From: CAYXPR01 sp964467255
GTDB taxonomy: Bacteria; Pseudomonadota; Alphaproteobacteria; Rickettsiales; RGZB01
DNA: 36,554 bases
Direction of reading: 5' to 3'
Assembly: GCA_964467255.1 (NCBI GenBank)
Contig: CAYXPR010000017.1
Coordinates: 1 to 36,554 of the forward strand
The notes beneath the pieces are model-generated. The model was given only the letters and a program-made list of their open reading frames with translations, was not told the origin of the DNA and made no database searches. The first letter of the stretch is position 1, and each line of letters starts with the position of its first letter. The position numbers and the translations under genes were made by a program. Shown here one piece after another: positions 6,835-15,383 of the stretch.

Positions 6835-8691
6835 GTGTTCAGCACACTGCTTGAACGCAAGTTAAGTCGCCGCAGGCTGCTGGCGCAGACTGTTGTGGGG
6901 GGTGGTGCAATCGCGCTTCAACAGGGTTTCTCGATTATTGCCAATGCCGCGGCGCGCACAAGGCCAGCACCGCCATTTAAAGAAATCCCACACCTGCTGG
7001 AAGAAAACCACAGCATCGCTGAAGGCTATGCCGCGCAGATTGTGCTGCGCTGGGGGGATGCACTCTGGCAAAACAGTCCTGCATTTAACCCACACAAGGT
7101 GGATGCTGCCGCACAAGAGCTTCAGTTCGGTTACAACAACGATTACATTGCCTTCATGCCGCTGCCCAAGGGCAGCAACAGCAGCACACATGGCCTACTG
7201 TGTGTAAACCACGAATACACCAATGCTTCGCTGATGTTCCCAAAAGCCAAGGACCGCGCGGCTGAAAAAGAAATTCTCCGTGCTGAAATGGCAGCGCATG
7301 GTCACAGCGTGATCGAAGTAAAAAAAGAAAAAGGCCAGTGGAACATTGTGAAGGGTTTTTATAACCGCCGCTTCCACGCGAACACCAGCTTCGCTATGAG
7401 TGGCCCAGCCGCAGGCCATGACCGTTTAAAAACCAGCGCAGATACTTCCGGTAAATCGGTTATCGGCACGTTTAATAATTGCGCGGGTGGGGTTACCCCG
7501 TGGGGCACCGTGCTGGTGGCGGAAGAAAATATTGATGGCTATTTTAAGGGCAAAAGCAAAGATGCCCGCGAGGCAGACAATCACAAACGCATGGGCATCG
7601 GCGGCGCAGGCTATGGCTGGCACACGCTGGATAGCCGCTTTGATGTAGAAAAAGAGCCACATGAACCAAACCGCTTTGGCTGGGTGTGGGAGTATGACCC
7701 CTACGACCCCACCTCCGTTCCCACCAAGCGCACGGCTATTGGCCGCTTCAAGCATGAGGGTGCAACACCCACTTTAAACCATGATGGACGCGTGGTGCTA
7801 TACACCGGCGATGATGAAAAATTCCAGTTCATCTACAAGTTCGTGAGCGCTAAAAAATATAATCCTAAAAAATCCGAAATAAATAAGACGCTGCTCGATG
7901 AAGGCATTCTTTACGCGGCAAAGTTTGATGAAGAAAGTATCACGTGGCTGCCGCTGGTGCACGGCTCCGCGCCGCTGGATGCGAGCAATGGTTTTGCTTC
8001 GCAAGCGGATGTGCTGATTGAAACACGTCGCGCCGCGCAGTTGATGGGTGCCACCCCCATGGATAGGCCGGAGGATATTGAAGTAAGCCCCACCACGGGC
8101 CGTGTGTATGTGTCGCTCACCAACAATACTTCCCGCGATAAAACAGATGCCGCCAACCCGCGCCCATCAAACAAGCACGGGCATATTATTGAGCTTACCC
8201 CGCCTACCACGAAGGGGGAAAAAAAAGACCACGCCGCCACACGCTTTGAGTGGGACATTTTCCTGCTGGCAGGCAACCCTACGGATGCAGATGACGCAGC
8301 CTTCTATCAAGATGCTCCAAGTGAGCATGGCTGGCTCTCCTGCCCCGACAATCTGGGCTTCGACCCCAAGGGCAATTTGTGGATCACCACCGACGGCCAG
8401 CCCCACACCATGGATAAAGCCGACGGTATTTATGTGGCAGCCTGCAGCGGCCCCACGCGCGGCGTGCCTTACCATCTTTATAATGCGCCGCGTGGCGCTG
8501 AGGTTACCGGCCCCTGCTTCACGCCCGATGGCAGCACTATGTTTGTTTCCATCCAGCATCCGGCGGATGGTTTACTGTCCAGTTTCAAAAGCCCCTCCAC
8601 CCGCTGGCCGGATTTTGATGACAAACTTCCACCCCGCCCCAGCGTGATTGCCATCACCCGCACGGATTCCAAAAGCAAGTCATTGATTTAA
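6835..8691 (+). CDS. PhoX-family phosphatase (DUF839), Tat-exported
   Basis: An approximately 618-residue protein beginning with a twin-arginine signal (LSRRRLLAQ followed by a hydrophobic stretch ending near NAAA). The body is the DUF839/PhoX beta-propeller, recognised from segments such as GLLCVNHEY, RFHANTSFAMSGPAAG, NNCAGGVTPWGTVLVAEEN and GWVWEYDPYDP. The tail segments are NLGFDPKGNLWITTDGQ and EVTGPCFTPDGSTMFVSIQHP. PhoX enzymes are periplasmic alkaline phosphatases that use iron and calcium. The length matches the family. I chose GTG at 6835 because AAGGG lies eight bases upstream. The in-frame TTG at 6829 is too close to that site. Whether this member is a phosphatase or another DUF839 activity is untested. 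Confidence 0.85.
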   Translation: MFSTLLERKLSRRRLLAQTVVGGGAIALQQGFSIIANAAARTRPAPPFKEIPHLLEENHSIAEGYAAQIVLRWGDALWQNSPAFNPHKVDAAAQELQFGYNNDYIAFMPLPKGSNSSTHGLLCVNHEYTNASLMFPKAKDRAAEKEILRAEMAAHGHSVIEVKKEKGQWNIVKGFYNRRFHANTSFAMSGPAAGHDRLKTSADTSGKSVIGTFNNCAGGVTPWGTVLVAEENIDGYFKGKSKDAREADNHKRMGIGGAGYGWHTLDSRFDVEKEPHEPNRFGWVWEYDPYDPTSVPTKRTAIGRFKHEGATPTLNHDGRVVLYTGDDEKFQFIYKFVSAKKYNPKKSEINKTLLDEGILYAAKFDEESITWLPLVHGSAPLDASNGFASQADVLIETRRAAQLMGATPMDRPEDIEVSPTTGRVYVSLTNNTSRDKTDAANPRPSNKHGHIIELTPPTTKGEKKDHAATRFEWDIFLLAGNPTDADDAAFYQDAPSEHGWLSCPDNLGFDPKGNLWITTDGQPHTMDKADGIYVAACSGPTRGVPYHLYNAPRGAEVTGPCFTPDGSTMFVSIQHPADGLLSSFKSPSTRWPDFDDKLPPRPSVIAITRTDSKSKSLI

Positions 8692-8736
8692 TTAGCGCTT
8701 GCCTATTGGGCGGGGGCAAAGTAAGAGCAAAGGCAC

Positions 8737-9216
8737 ATGATTAAAAAAGCGATAAAATATACCATTATCGGCTGGCGCGAATGGTGCTCCCTGCCTGACC
8801 TAGGCCTGCCTGCCATTAAGGCAAAGGTGGATACGGGCGCGGCCACTTCAGCCCTGCACGCATTTAACGTGCGTGAGTTCACCAAACATGGTAAACGGTA
8901 CGTCCGCTTTTGTGTGCACCCCCTACAGAAAAATAAAAAGATTATGCGGGAGTGCGTGGCAGAGCTGGTCGATAAACGGCAGGTAAAAAGTTCCAGCGGT
9001 CATAAAGATGAGCGCTACGTTATCACCACCCCCATTATGATAGGCGGTGAAACGTTACAGGCCGAGATTACGCTTACCAAGCGTGACCTGATGACCTTCC
9101 GGATGTTAATTGGCCGGCAGGCGCTGAAAAAGAGCAAAATGGTGGTGAATCCCCGCCGCTCCTTCTTTTTTGGCAGGGCGACCGAAGCGGAAACAAACAA
9201 GCTATATGAGGCATGA
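8737..9216 (+). CDS. rimB: Retropepsin-like protease RimB (S6 glutamate-tail trimming)
   Basis: A 159-residue protein of the ATP-dependent zinc protease family (PF05618), which has a retropepsin fold. The aspartic protease signature VDTGAATSAL is at residues 31-40, with D32 the catalytic residue. A second conserved block is LIGRQALKK near the C-terminus. In Pseudomonas, RimB cleaves the poly-glutamate tail that RimK adds to ribosomal protein S6. The next gene here is rimK with a 9-base gap, which makes that role likely. It is full length for the family, and the ribosome site AAAGG lies just before the ATG. Confidence 0.85.
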   Translation: MIKKAIKYTIIGWREWCSLPDLGLPAIKAKVDTGAATSALHAFNVREFTKHGKRYVRFCVHPLQKNKKIMRECVAELVDKRQVKSSSGHKDERYVITTPIMIGGETLQAEITLTKRDLMTFRMLIGRQALKKSKMVVNPRRSFFFGRATEAETNKLYEA

Positions 9217-9225
9217 GGTTAAAGT

Positions 9226-10125
9226 ATGCGTATTGTTATTCTGGCACGTAATCCGAAGCTTTATTCGCACAAGCGCTTAATTGAGGCAGGCAAAGCTCGC
9301 GGGCACGATATGCGCGTGGTGAACACCCTCACCTGCTACATGAACATCTCTGCCTCCAAGCCAGAAATCCATTATCGCGGCGGCGAAATCATCACGAATA
9401 TCGATGCCATCATCCCGCGTATCGGCGCTTCCATCACGTTCTACGGCACGGCGGTCGTGCGCCAGTTTGAAATGATGGGCGTACATTCAGTGAACAGTTC
9501 CATCGCCATCGCCCGCTCGCGCGACAAGTTACGCACCTTGCAGCTATTGTCACAAAAAGGCATCCCCATGCCGATCACCGGCTTTGCGAATTCCCCGCTC
9601 GACACGGAAGACCTGATTGACATGGTCGGTGGTGCACCGCTCGTGGTAAAGCTGTTGGAAGGCACGCAGGGCATCGGCGTAGTGCTGGCTGAAACCCGTT
9701 CCTCCGCCACCAGTGTAATCAACGCATTCAAAGGTCTGAAGGCTAACATTCTGGTGCAGCAATATATTGCTGAATCCAAAGGCTCTGACATACGCTGCTT
9801 CGTGGTGGGCGATAAAGTCGTTGCCACCATGATGCGCAAAGCCAAAGCCGGTGAATTCCGCGCGAACTTCCACCGCGGCGGTAAGGTGATGGAAGTCGAT
9901 ATCACTGCTAAAGAACGCAGCATGGCGATTAAAGCTGCAAAAACCCTTGGCCTCAATGTGGCGGGCGTAGACCTTATCCGCTCCAAACACGGCCCACTCA
10001 TCCTTGAAGTGAACTCATCGCCCGGCCTTGAAGGCATCGAAAAAGCCAGCGGTCAGGATATTGCCACAAAGATTATCCAGTTTATTGAAAGCTCCGCTAA
10101 AAAGAAAAAGAACGTAAAGGCTTAA
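9226..10125 (+). CDS. rimK: Ribosomal protein S6 glutamate ligase RimK
   Basis: A 299-residue ATP-grasp ligase, normal family length. An N-terminal preATP-grasp domain (1-95, with PRIGASITFYG) is followed by the ATP-grasp domain. That domain shows K142 in PLVVKLLEG, the glycine loop GTQGIGV (146-152), SDIRCFVVGDKVVA (187-200), and the metal-binding end ILEVNSSPGLEG (259-270). RimK adds glutamates to the C-terminus of ribosomal protein S6. The GAGG ribosome site sits in the short gap after rimB. The lysine-rich tail (AKKKKNVKA) is an addition of uncertain meaning. It forms an operon with rimB and the downstream mechanosensitive channel gene. Confidence 0.93.
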   Translation: MRIVILARNPKLYSHKRLIEAGKARGHDMRVVNTLTCYMNISASKPEIHYRGGEIITNIDAIIPRIGASITFYGTAVVRQFEMMGVHSVNSSIAIARSRDKLRTLQLLSQKGIPMPITGFANSPLDTEDLIDMVGGAPLVVKLLEGTQGIGVVLAETRSSATSVINAFKGLKANILVQQYIAESKGSDIRCFVVGDKVVATMMRKAKAGEFRANFHRGGKVMEVDITAKERSMAIKAAKTLGLNVAGVDLIRSKHGPLILEVNSSPGLEGIEKASGQDIATKIIQFIESSAKKKKNVKA

Positions 10126-10132
10126 AGCGCCC

Positions 10133-11362
10133 ATGATTACGCTCGAAACATTTACCCATTACTACACCGCTGCTTCTGCCCCCATGACGCAGTTGATTGT
10201 ATGCGGCATATGTTTTGCAATTGCTCTGGGTATCCGATTTCTTTTGGCCAGCAATAAATTAATCAAAAGCAAAATTGCCAAGCAGATTTCCTCTTACCTG
10301 CTGCCTCTGATTGCTCCCGCCATTTTCCTCGGCCTGCTTTCTTTTGTGCATAGCTTCTTCACGTCCCCCATGCTGGTCGGGCTCTGCACCAAAGTTTCTA
10401 TCATTTGGTTCCTCATCAGCATGTTCCACGGGCCGATGAAAAAAAGCATCGTCAGCTGGGTGATTGCTGCGTTCGTAGTGCCCGCTGTGGCGCTCGATAT
10501 TTTGGGCCTGTTTGATTCTCTTAAAGCCTACATGCAGGGTGTTGGGCTTTCTTTCGGTCCTGTTAAAATCACTGCGTACCAAATACCGGAATTCATTCTC
10601 TCCCTTTCTATCATGCTGTGGGTGGCAACCAGCATTGCACATGCCATTGAGAATTACCTAAACCGCCAGAAAGCAATGGCCTTTGGCACACGCCGCATCA
10701 TCGTTAAGGTCATCAACATCCTTATCTACTTCACCGTGTTTATCACGGCGCTCACCATGCTGGGCATCGACCTCACCATGTTCGCCGTATTCAGCGGCGC
10801 GATTGGTGTGGGTATCGGTCTTGGCTTGCAACGCACCGCATCGAACTTCATCAGCGGCATGGTTATGCTGGGCGAAAACACACTCAAGGAGGGTGACCTG
10901 ATTGAGGTGAGCACTGGCATCACGGGTTACGTGCGCAAAATCGGCGGGCGCACTACCATTATCGAGCAACTGGATGGCAAAGAAACCGCTGTGCCAAATG
11001 ACCAGCTGATGACGAACATACTCACCAGCTATACCTTAAATAACTCACGCGGGCGTATTGAAATTAACCTCAGTGTTGCCTATGGCTCTGACCTTGAAAA
11101 GGTGCAGAATATATTGCTCGAAGAAGCCACTCGCCACCCACGCTGCCTTAAAAAACCTGAGGCAGAATGCTTCTTAAAAAGCTTTGGCACGAGCGGTGTC
11201 GACTTCGTCCTTTTCTTCTGGGTGGAAGATGTAACGGCGGGTGTGTTCGCTCCCAAGAGTGATGTGCAGATGGGTATATGGAAGCGCTTCAAAAAAGAAG
11301 GTATCGCCCTCGCCCTGCCGCAGCATGAAGTGCTGCTTAAAAACGCGCCCGCAAAAGCCTAG
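10133..11362 (+). CDS. MscS-family mechanosensitive ion channel
   Basis: A 409-residue protein with about five transmembrane helices in the first 230 residues, then the conserved MscS pore and beta domain. These are recognised from FAVFSGAIGVGIGLGLQRT, ASNFISGMVMLGENT and KEGDLIEV, followed by GYVRKIGGRTTII and the alpha/beta cytoplasmic domain. Such channels release solutes on osmotic downshock. It starts seven bases after rimK, so the three genes are probably one operon. Its stop overlaps the convergent photolyase gene by four bases. Confidence 0.92.
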   Translation: MITLETFTHYYTAASAPMTQLIVCGICFAIALGIRFLLASNKLIKSKIAKQISSYLLPLIAPAIFLGLLSFVHSFFTSPMLVGLCTKVSIIWFLISMFHGPMKKSIVSWVIAAFVVPAVALDILGLFDSLKAYMQGVGLSFGPVKITAYQIPEFILSLSIMLWVATSIAHAIENYLNRQKAMAFGTRRIIVKVINILIYFTVFITALTMLGIDLTMFAVFSGAIGVGIGLGLQRTASNFISGMVMLGENTLKEGDLIEVSTGITGYVRKIGGRTTIIEQLDGKETAVPNDQLMTNILTSYTLNNSRGRIEINLSVAYGSDLEKVQNILLEEATRHPRCLKKPEAECFLKSFGTSGVDFVLFFWVEDVTAGVFAPKSDVQMGIWKRFKKEGIALALPQHEVLLKNAPAKA

Positions 11363-12798
11363 TTATTCCCCAGCGATTTAAATGCCGCCAGTGCGCGGCC
11401 ACGTGCAAAGTCGTGCCCAACAATTGGCTTAGGGTAGTTCTTACCGAGCACAACACCCGCCTGCTTCAACACCTCTTCCGGTGCTTCCCACGGCGCATGG
11501 ATATATTTTTCCGGCAGCGTGGCAAGCTCTGGCACATAGCGCCGCACATATTCACCTTCGGGGTCAAACTTCTTGCCTTGCAGAATCGGGTTAAAAATGC
11601 GGAAGTATGGCGCGGCATCCGCGCCGCTGCCTGCCACCCACTGCCAGCTGGCTGAATTGCTGGCAAGGTCGGCATCCAGCAGTGTGTCCCAAAACCATGC
11701 TGCGCCTTCTTGCCATGGAATTAGCAGGTGCTTGGTTAAAAACGACGCCACAATCATGCGCACGCGATTATGCATCCAGCCGGTTTCCCATAGTTCACGC
11801 ATACCCGCATCCACAATCGGGTAGCCCGTGTTCCCGCGCTGCCACGATTTCAGCAGCTTCGGATTATCCTCCCACGGGAATTCTGAAAAGCGGTTATTAA
11901 ATGGCATATGTGGCAATGCGGGGAAATGGTAGAGCAGGTGGTAAGAAAATTCCCGCCAGCCAATCTCAGCTAAATATTTATCCGCGCCCCGACCTTCCGC
12001 CCGTGCACGAATGCTGTGCCAAATCTGCCGTGGGCTAATCTCGCCCATATGCAGATAAGGTGAGAGACGCGACGTGCCGCGAACGGCAGGAACATCGCGC
12101 TGCTCGCCATATGCAGTAATCGCACCATCAATAAATGCCTCAAACTGCTTGCGGGCATTTTTTTCTCCTGGTTTCCACATCTTGCGCATACCAGCTGCCC
12201 AGTCAGGCTCGGTGGGCAGCAGGTTTAAATCCGCTACCGTTAGCGTCGAAAGCGCCTTTGATTTTTTTGTTCTCGCTTTTGGCGCGGGCAGCACTTCACC
12301 TGGGTCAAGCGTCAGGCAATGTTTCCAGAACGGAGTAAATACTTTAAACCAGCTACCCTGCTTATTTTTAATTTCCCACGGCTCAAAAAGCAGGCTGCCA
12401 TTAAAGCTTTTAGCCTCAAGGCCTTTTTCTAGGAATGCTTCTTTTAGCGCCGCATCACGGGCAATGGCATAAGGTTCATAGCACCGGTTCCAGAATACAC
12501 CTGTCGCGCCGGTTTCCTGCACAAGCTTTACCAGCGTCTCATCAGCCTTACCTTTAGCAATTACCAACTGCAGCGAGATGGCTTCAAGTGATACTTTAAG
12601 TTCAGTCAGGCTGTGGTGCAGCCACCAGCGCTGTGCGCCGCCCATTTTCCAGTTCTTCGGAGTCGCATCATCTAAAACATATATGGGAATCACCTGCTCA
12701 TAATGCGCGCAGGCGTGGTGCATGGCAGGGTTGTCGCCCAGACGCAAATCCTGCCGCAACCAAACAATGGCCGTATTCTTTTTTTTGCTTGTCGTCAT
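11359..12798 (-). CDS. phrB: Deoxyribodipyrimidine photolyase
   Basis: A 479-residue class I CPD photolyase of the cryptochrome/photolyase family. An N-terminal antenna-binding Rossmann domain (IVWLRQDLRLGDNPA at about 11-25) is followed by the helical FAD domain. The FAD domain is recognised from TSRLSPYLHMGEISPRQ, GWREFSYHLLYH, GMRELWETGWMHNRVRM and SNSASWQWVAGSGADAAPY, the FAD and tryptophan-chain regions. It repairs UV-induced pyrimidine dimers using light. It ends overlapping mscS by four bases, with no terminator between. The start ATG at 12798 fits the family N-terminus. The cofactor of the antenna domain cannot be read. Confidence 0.94.
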   Translation of the reverse strand: MTTSKKKNTAIVWLRQDLRLGDNPAMHHACAHYEQVIPIYVLDDATPKNWKMGGAQRWWLHHSLTELKVSLEAISLQLVIAKGKADETLVKLVQETGATGVFWNRCYEPYAIARDAALKEAFLEKGLEAKSFNGSLLFEPWEIKNKQGSWFKVFTPFWKHCLTLDPGEVLPAPKARTKKSKALSTLTVADLNLLPTEPDWAAGMRKMWKPGEKNARKQFEAFIDGAITAYGEQRDVPAVRGTSRLSPYLHMGEISPRQIWHSIRARAEGRGADKYLAEIGWREFSYHLLYHFPALPHMPFNNRFSEFPWEDNPKLLKSWQRGNTGYPIVDAGMRELWETGWMHNRVRMIVASFLTKHLLIPWQEGAAWFWDTLLDADLASNSASWQWVAGSGADAAPYFRIFNPILQGKKFDPEGEYVRRYVPELATLPEKYIHAPWEAPEEVLKQAGVVLGKNYPKPIVGHDFARGRALAAFKSLGNN

Positions 12799-12846
12799 AG
12801 GAGCAAAACTTCTCTTAAAATCAACGCTGTATAATAATTAAAAAAT

Positions 12847-12854
12847 GCTATAAT
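12847..12854 (+). promoter_or_regulatory. Extended -10 box before the aminopropyltransferase-like gene
   Basis: TGCTATAAT begins at 12846/12847 and is followed by CC, about 32 bases before the ATG at 12886. No clear -35 is visible, as expected for an extended -10 promoter. Confidence 0.4.
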
Positions 12855-12885
12855 CCTACCACTATCACAACATAAAGAGCCTGAA

Positions 12886-14325
12886 ATGAAGCTAAACCGC
12901 AACCACCTTCTTTTCCTTACTATTTTAATTGAAGGTTATGTGGTGCTCGCGTGTGAATTACTTGCTATGCGTCTGCTAATCCCATACGTGGGCAGTGGCA
13001 TTGAAGTCATCGCGATTGTTATCGGCTGTGTGTTGATGCCTCTTGCGGTAGGCTACCATGTGGGCGGGCGACGTTACGCCTTAGATCGCAAAAAAAATAA
13101 AAAACGCAGAATACGCCCCGTTACCATACGTAACATCTTGCTGAGCAATCTTTTGATTGCCTTGTTTATTCTCTCTATCGGGCTTTCGTATGTTGCCCTT
13201 GAAGTATTTTTTACCGTCTTCATGGTTGTAGGCATTACGAATACAATTCTACTAACCTTTATTTATGGATTTGCCTTTTTAATTTTTCCAACTTTCTTGT
13301 TGGCCCAAACTGTGCCGCTTATCAGCAATTATTTTTCACAGAAATCGCTCAGTGAAATTACTGGCAGAATGTTGTTCTTCTCTACCACGGGCTCCTTTCT
13401 CGGCTCCATTGTGTCTACAATTGTTTTAATGACAACTCTTGGAGTACATAACACCGTTATCATCACTTTGGCGCTTCTGGTTTTTCTTATCACCATTCTT
13501 TCAAAACGTATCTTTACCACCGATTGCATTATCGCCTTTTGCATCTTCGGCATGGTGTTTACCTTAAACAGTAACGACACGATGGAAAAAATTGAAGTCC
13601 TTTCAAACAACAATTACAACACCGCATACGTGAAGGATGTCCCGGGAGAGAATTCACGCGTCCTCATCTTAAACCGTAGCGGCTCATCAAAATATTCTCC
13701 TAATCCTTCTGAGCGCTTCCCCTACATGCAATATCTTGAATCCACGTTCTTAAAGCATCTCCCAAAAACAGGAACGCCAAAAAACATATTAGTCATCGGA
13801 GCTGGCGGTTTTACTTTTGGTGTAGAGGATACATTCAATCACTACACGTACGTGGACATCGACCCCGAATTAAAAGAAATTTCAGAAAAACATCTCCTGA
13901 AAGCGCCCCTAAGTAAAAATAAGAATTTTATAAAATCTTCTGCGCGCGCTTTTTTAAAAAGGGATACATCCACCTATGACATTATATTCATCGACGTTTT
14001 CACGAATGTGATGTCCATTCCCTTTGAAGCCTCTACCAAAGAGTTTCTGGAAGACACAAAGTCACGCCTCAAAAAAGGTGGCATCGTGATGGCAAATATT
14101 ATTTCCAGCCCAAACTTTGCCGATAAGTTTTCCGTTCGTTATTACAACACGTTCCAATCCGTGTTTCCGGTTTTTGACCGCCATGTTATCGGCACTTTTA
14201 ATGGCTTTTCTCATAATGCTCCGTATGAGAACACGCTCTATTTTTACTACGACACACCCTTTGCAAATGACCGAACCATCTACACGGATAATAAAAGCAC
14301 CTACTCTCTGGATAGGCAGCAGTAA
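12886..14325 (+). CDS. Membrane-anchored spermidine synthase-like protein
   Basis: A 479-residue fusion. Residues 1-230 contain about seven transmembrane helices of the kind found in fused MFS/spermidine-synthase proteins (ILIEGYVVLACELLAMRLL at the start). Residues 240-479 form a Rossmann aminopropyltransferase/methyltransferase domain with ILVIGAGGFTFG (about 304-315), VDIDPEL (about 324-330), a DIIFIDVF acidic motif and a closing SHNAPYENTLYF. It may transfer aminopropyl groups to a polyamine or act on another membrane substrate. The key spermidine synthase residues are not clearly conserved, so the activity is uncertain. The gene is markedly AT-rich with many AAA/AAT codons compared with neighbours, which suggests transfer. 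It ends two bases before the hydroxylase gene. Confidence 0.78.
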   Translation: MKLNRNHLLFLTILIEGYVVLACELLAMRLLIPYVGSGIEVIAIVIGCVLMPLAVGYHVGGRRYALDRKKNKKRRIRPVTIRNILLSNLLIALFILSIGLSYVALEVFFTVFMVVGITNTILLTFIYGFAFLIFPTFLLAQTVPLISNYFSQKSLSEITGRMLFFSTTGSFLGSIVSTIVLMTTLGVHNTVIITLALLVFLITILSKRIFTTDCIIAFCIFGMVFTLNSNDTMEKIEVLSNNNYNTAYVKDVPGENSRVLILNRSGSSKYSPNPSERFPYMQYLESTFLKHLPKTGTPKNILVIGAGGFTFGVEDTFNHYTYVDIDPELKEISEKHLLKAPLSKNKNFIKSSARAFLKRDTSTYDIIFIDVFTNVMSIPFEASTKEFLEDTKSRLKKGGIVMANIISSPNFADKFSVRYYNTFQSVFPVFDRHVIGTFNGFSHNAPYENTLYFYYDTPFANDRTIYTDNKSTYSLDRQQ

Positions 14326-14327
14326 CT

Positions 14328-15152
14328 ATGTCGCTCAATGAATGGCTTGATATCCACCACTGGCTTAATGCAGGACTCTCCCTGTTTATGGATTTAGTGT
14401 TTCTGGCTATTGTGTTCACCTTACTCGAACTCGTTCGACCTATTCAGAAAGACATTACTTTTGACCAGGAAAAGCGTACCGAACTTGCTATTTTTATCTT
14501 AACAAAACTTTTGGTACAGCCTTTTTTCATCACACTTCATGTCTACGGATCAGCGCTAGCACTAAAAACATGGCTACCCTATCAAGCTTTTGACGATGAA
14601 ATACGCTCATTGCCACTATTTTTACAGATTGTTTTTGGTCTATTGATTCTAGATGCTGCAACCTACATCCGCCATCGGTTTATGCATGAATATTTGTGGA
14701 AAGTGCATGCTATCCACCACAGTGCTGTGCACATCAACTGGCTTACCTCTTTAAGACTTCATCCCATTGAAATCGGAATTGCGATTTTCTTTGATATGAC
14801 GGTTCTATATCTTTTAGGCTTTTCTGGCGATGGCATGGTCTATGCCGCCACTGCAATGGCCCTCATGAATGTAATCGCACATGCGAATATTAATCTCGAG
14901 TGGCCGGGTTTTCTCCGCTACTGTTTTGGCAGCCCAAACTTTCATCGCTGGCATCATGCGAAGCAAGAAAAGAAGGCTTACGACAAGAACTACTGTGTTG
15001 TTTTTCCGTTCATCGACATTGCGTTGGGAACGTTCTATTACCCAGAAAAAAAGCTGCCCAAATCATATGGTATTTATCAGCGCAAAGGCGAGTTACCACT
15101 CGACAGCAGCTTCGTGCACCAAATGACGTATCCGTTCGTTTCAAGAAAATAA
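14328..15152 (+). CDS. Fatty acid hydroxylase / sterol desaturase family membrane enzyme
   Basis: A 274-residue protein with four or five transmembrane helices and the histidine clusters of this di-iron superfamily: HRFMH, HAIHHSAVH, HANIN and HRWHH. Members hydroxylate or desaturate lipids at a membrane di-iron centre. The substrate here is unknown. The gene begins two bases after the membrane aminopropyltransferase-like gene and shares its AT-rich composition, so the two form one small operon, possibly modifying a membrane lipid or amine-lipid. It ends four bases before the 3' end of the opposite-strand tRNA-Val gene. Confidence 0.85.
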   Translation: MSLNEWLDIHHWLNAGLSLFMDLVFLAIVFTLLELVRPIQKDITFDQEKRTELAIFILTKLLVQPFFITLHVYGSALALKTWLPYQAFDDEIRSLPLFLQIVFGLLILDAATYIRHRFMHEYLWKVHAIHHSAVHINWLTSLRLHPIEIGIAIFFDMTVLYLLGFSGDGMVYAATAMALMNVIAHANINLEWPGFLRYCFGSPNFHRWHHAKQEKKAYDKNYCVVFPFIDIALGTFYYPEKKLPKSYGIYQRKGELPLDSSFVHQMTYPFVSRK

Positions 15153-15156
15153 GGAA

Positions 15157-15233
15157 TGGTGGGCGGTAGAAGACTCGAACTTCCGACCTCTACGGTGTGA
15201 ACGTAGCGCTCTAACCAACTGAGCTAACCGCCC
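15157..15233 (-). tRNA. tRNA-Val (anticodon CAC)
   Basis: On the minus strand this 77-base sequence folds as a cloverleaf. The acceptor stem is GGGCGGT/ACCGCCC, the discriminator A and the CCA end are encoded, the anticodon stem is CTACG/CGTAG with loop TTCACAC (anticodon CAC), and the T loop is GTTCGAGTC. It decodes GTG. It shares identical 5' and 3' parts with the tRNA-Val(GAC) 1.36 kb away. Confidence 0.95.
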
Positions 15234-15298
15234 TCGAATAGAAGGCCGTAGGTCTAGAATACTTTGCCCCCGAACGCAAGCCCGAGCACAAAAAAGGC

Positions 15299-15333
15299 AA
15301 AAAAAAACCACCCCCGCTTGCGCGCGGAGGTGG
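15299..15333 (-). terminator. Intrinsic terminator of the GC-rich orphan gene
   Basis: On the minus strand CCACCTCCGC and GCGGGGGTGG pair over ten positions (one G-U) around loop GCGCAA, followed by nine T residues. It lies about 50 bases past the stop of the 15384-16160 gene. Confidence 0.9.
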
Positions 15334-15383
15334 AAAACAGCGTCAGTACGCCATTATATTATAAAGCACTCACAGTCAGTCGA

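Noticed and set aside
9441..10037. 198-residue minus-strand frame inside rimK
   Set aside because: Shadow of a well-conserved ATP-grasp gene.
12886..14325. Assigning the SpeE-like fusion as a true spermidine synthase
   Set aside because: The Rossmann core is clear, but I could not confirm the polyamine-binding residues, so no gene symbol is given.
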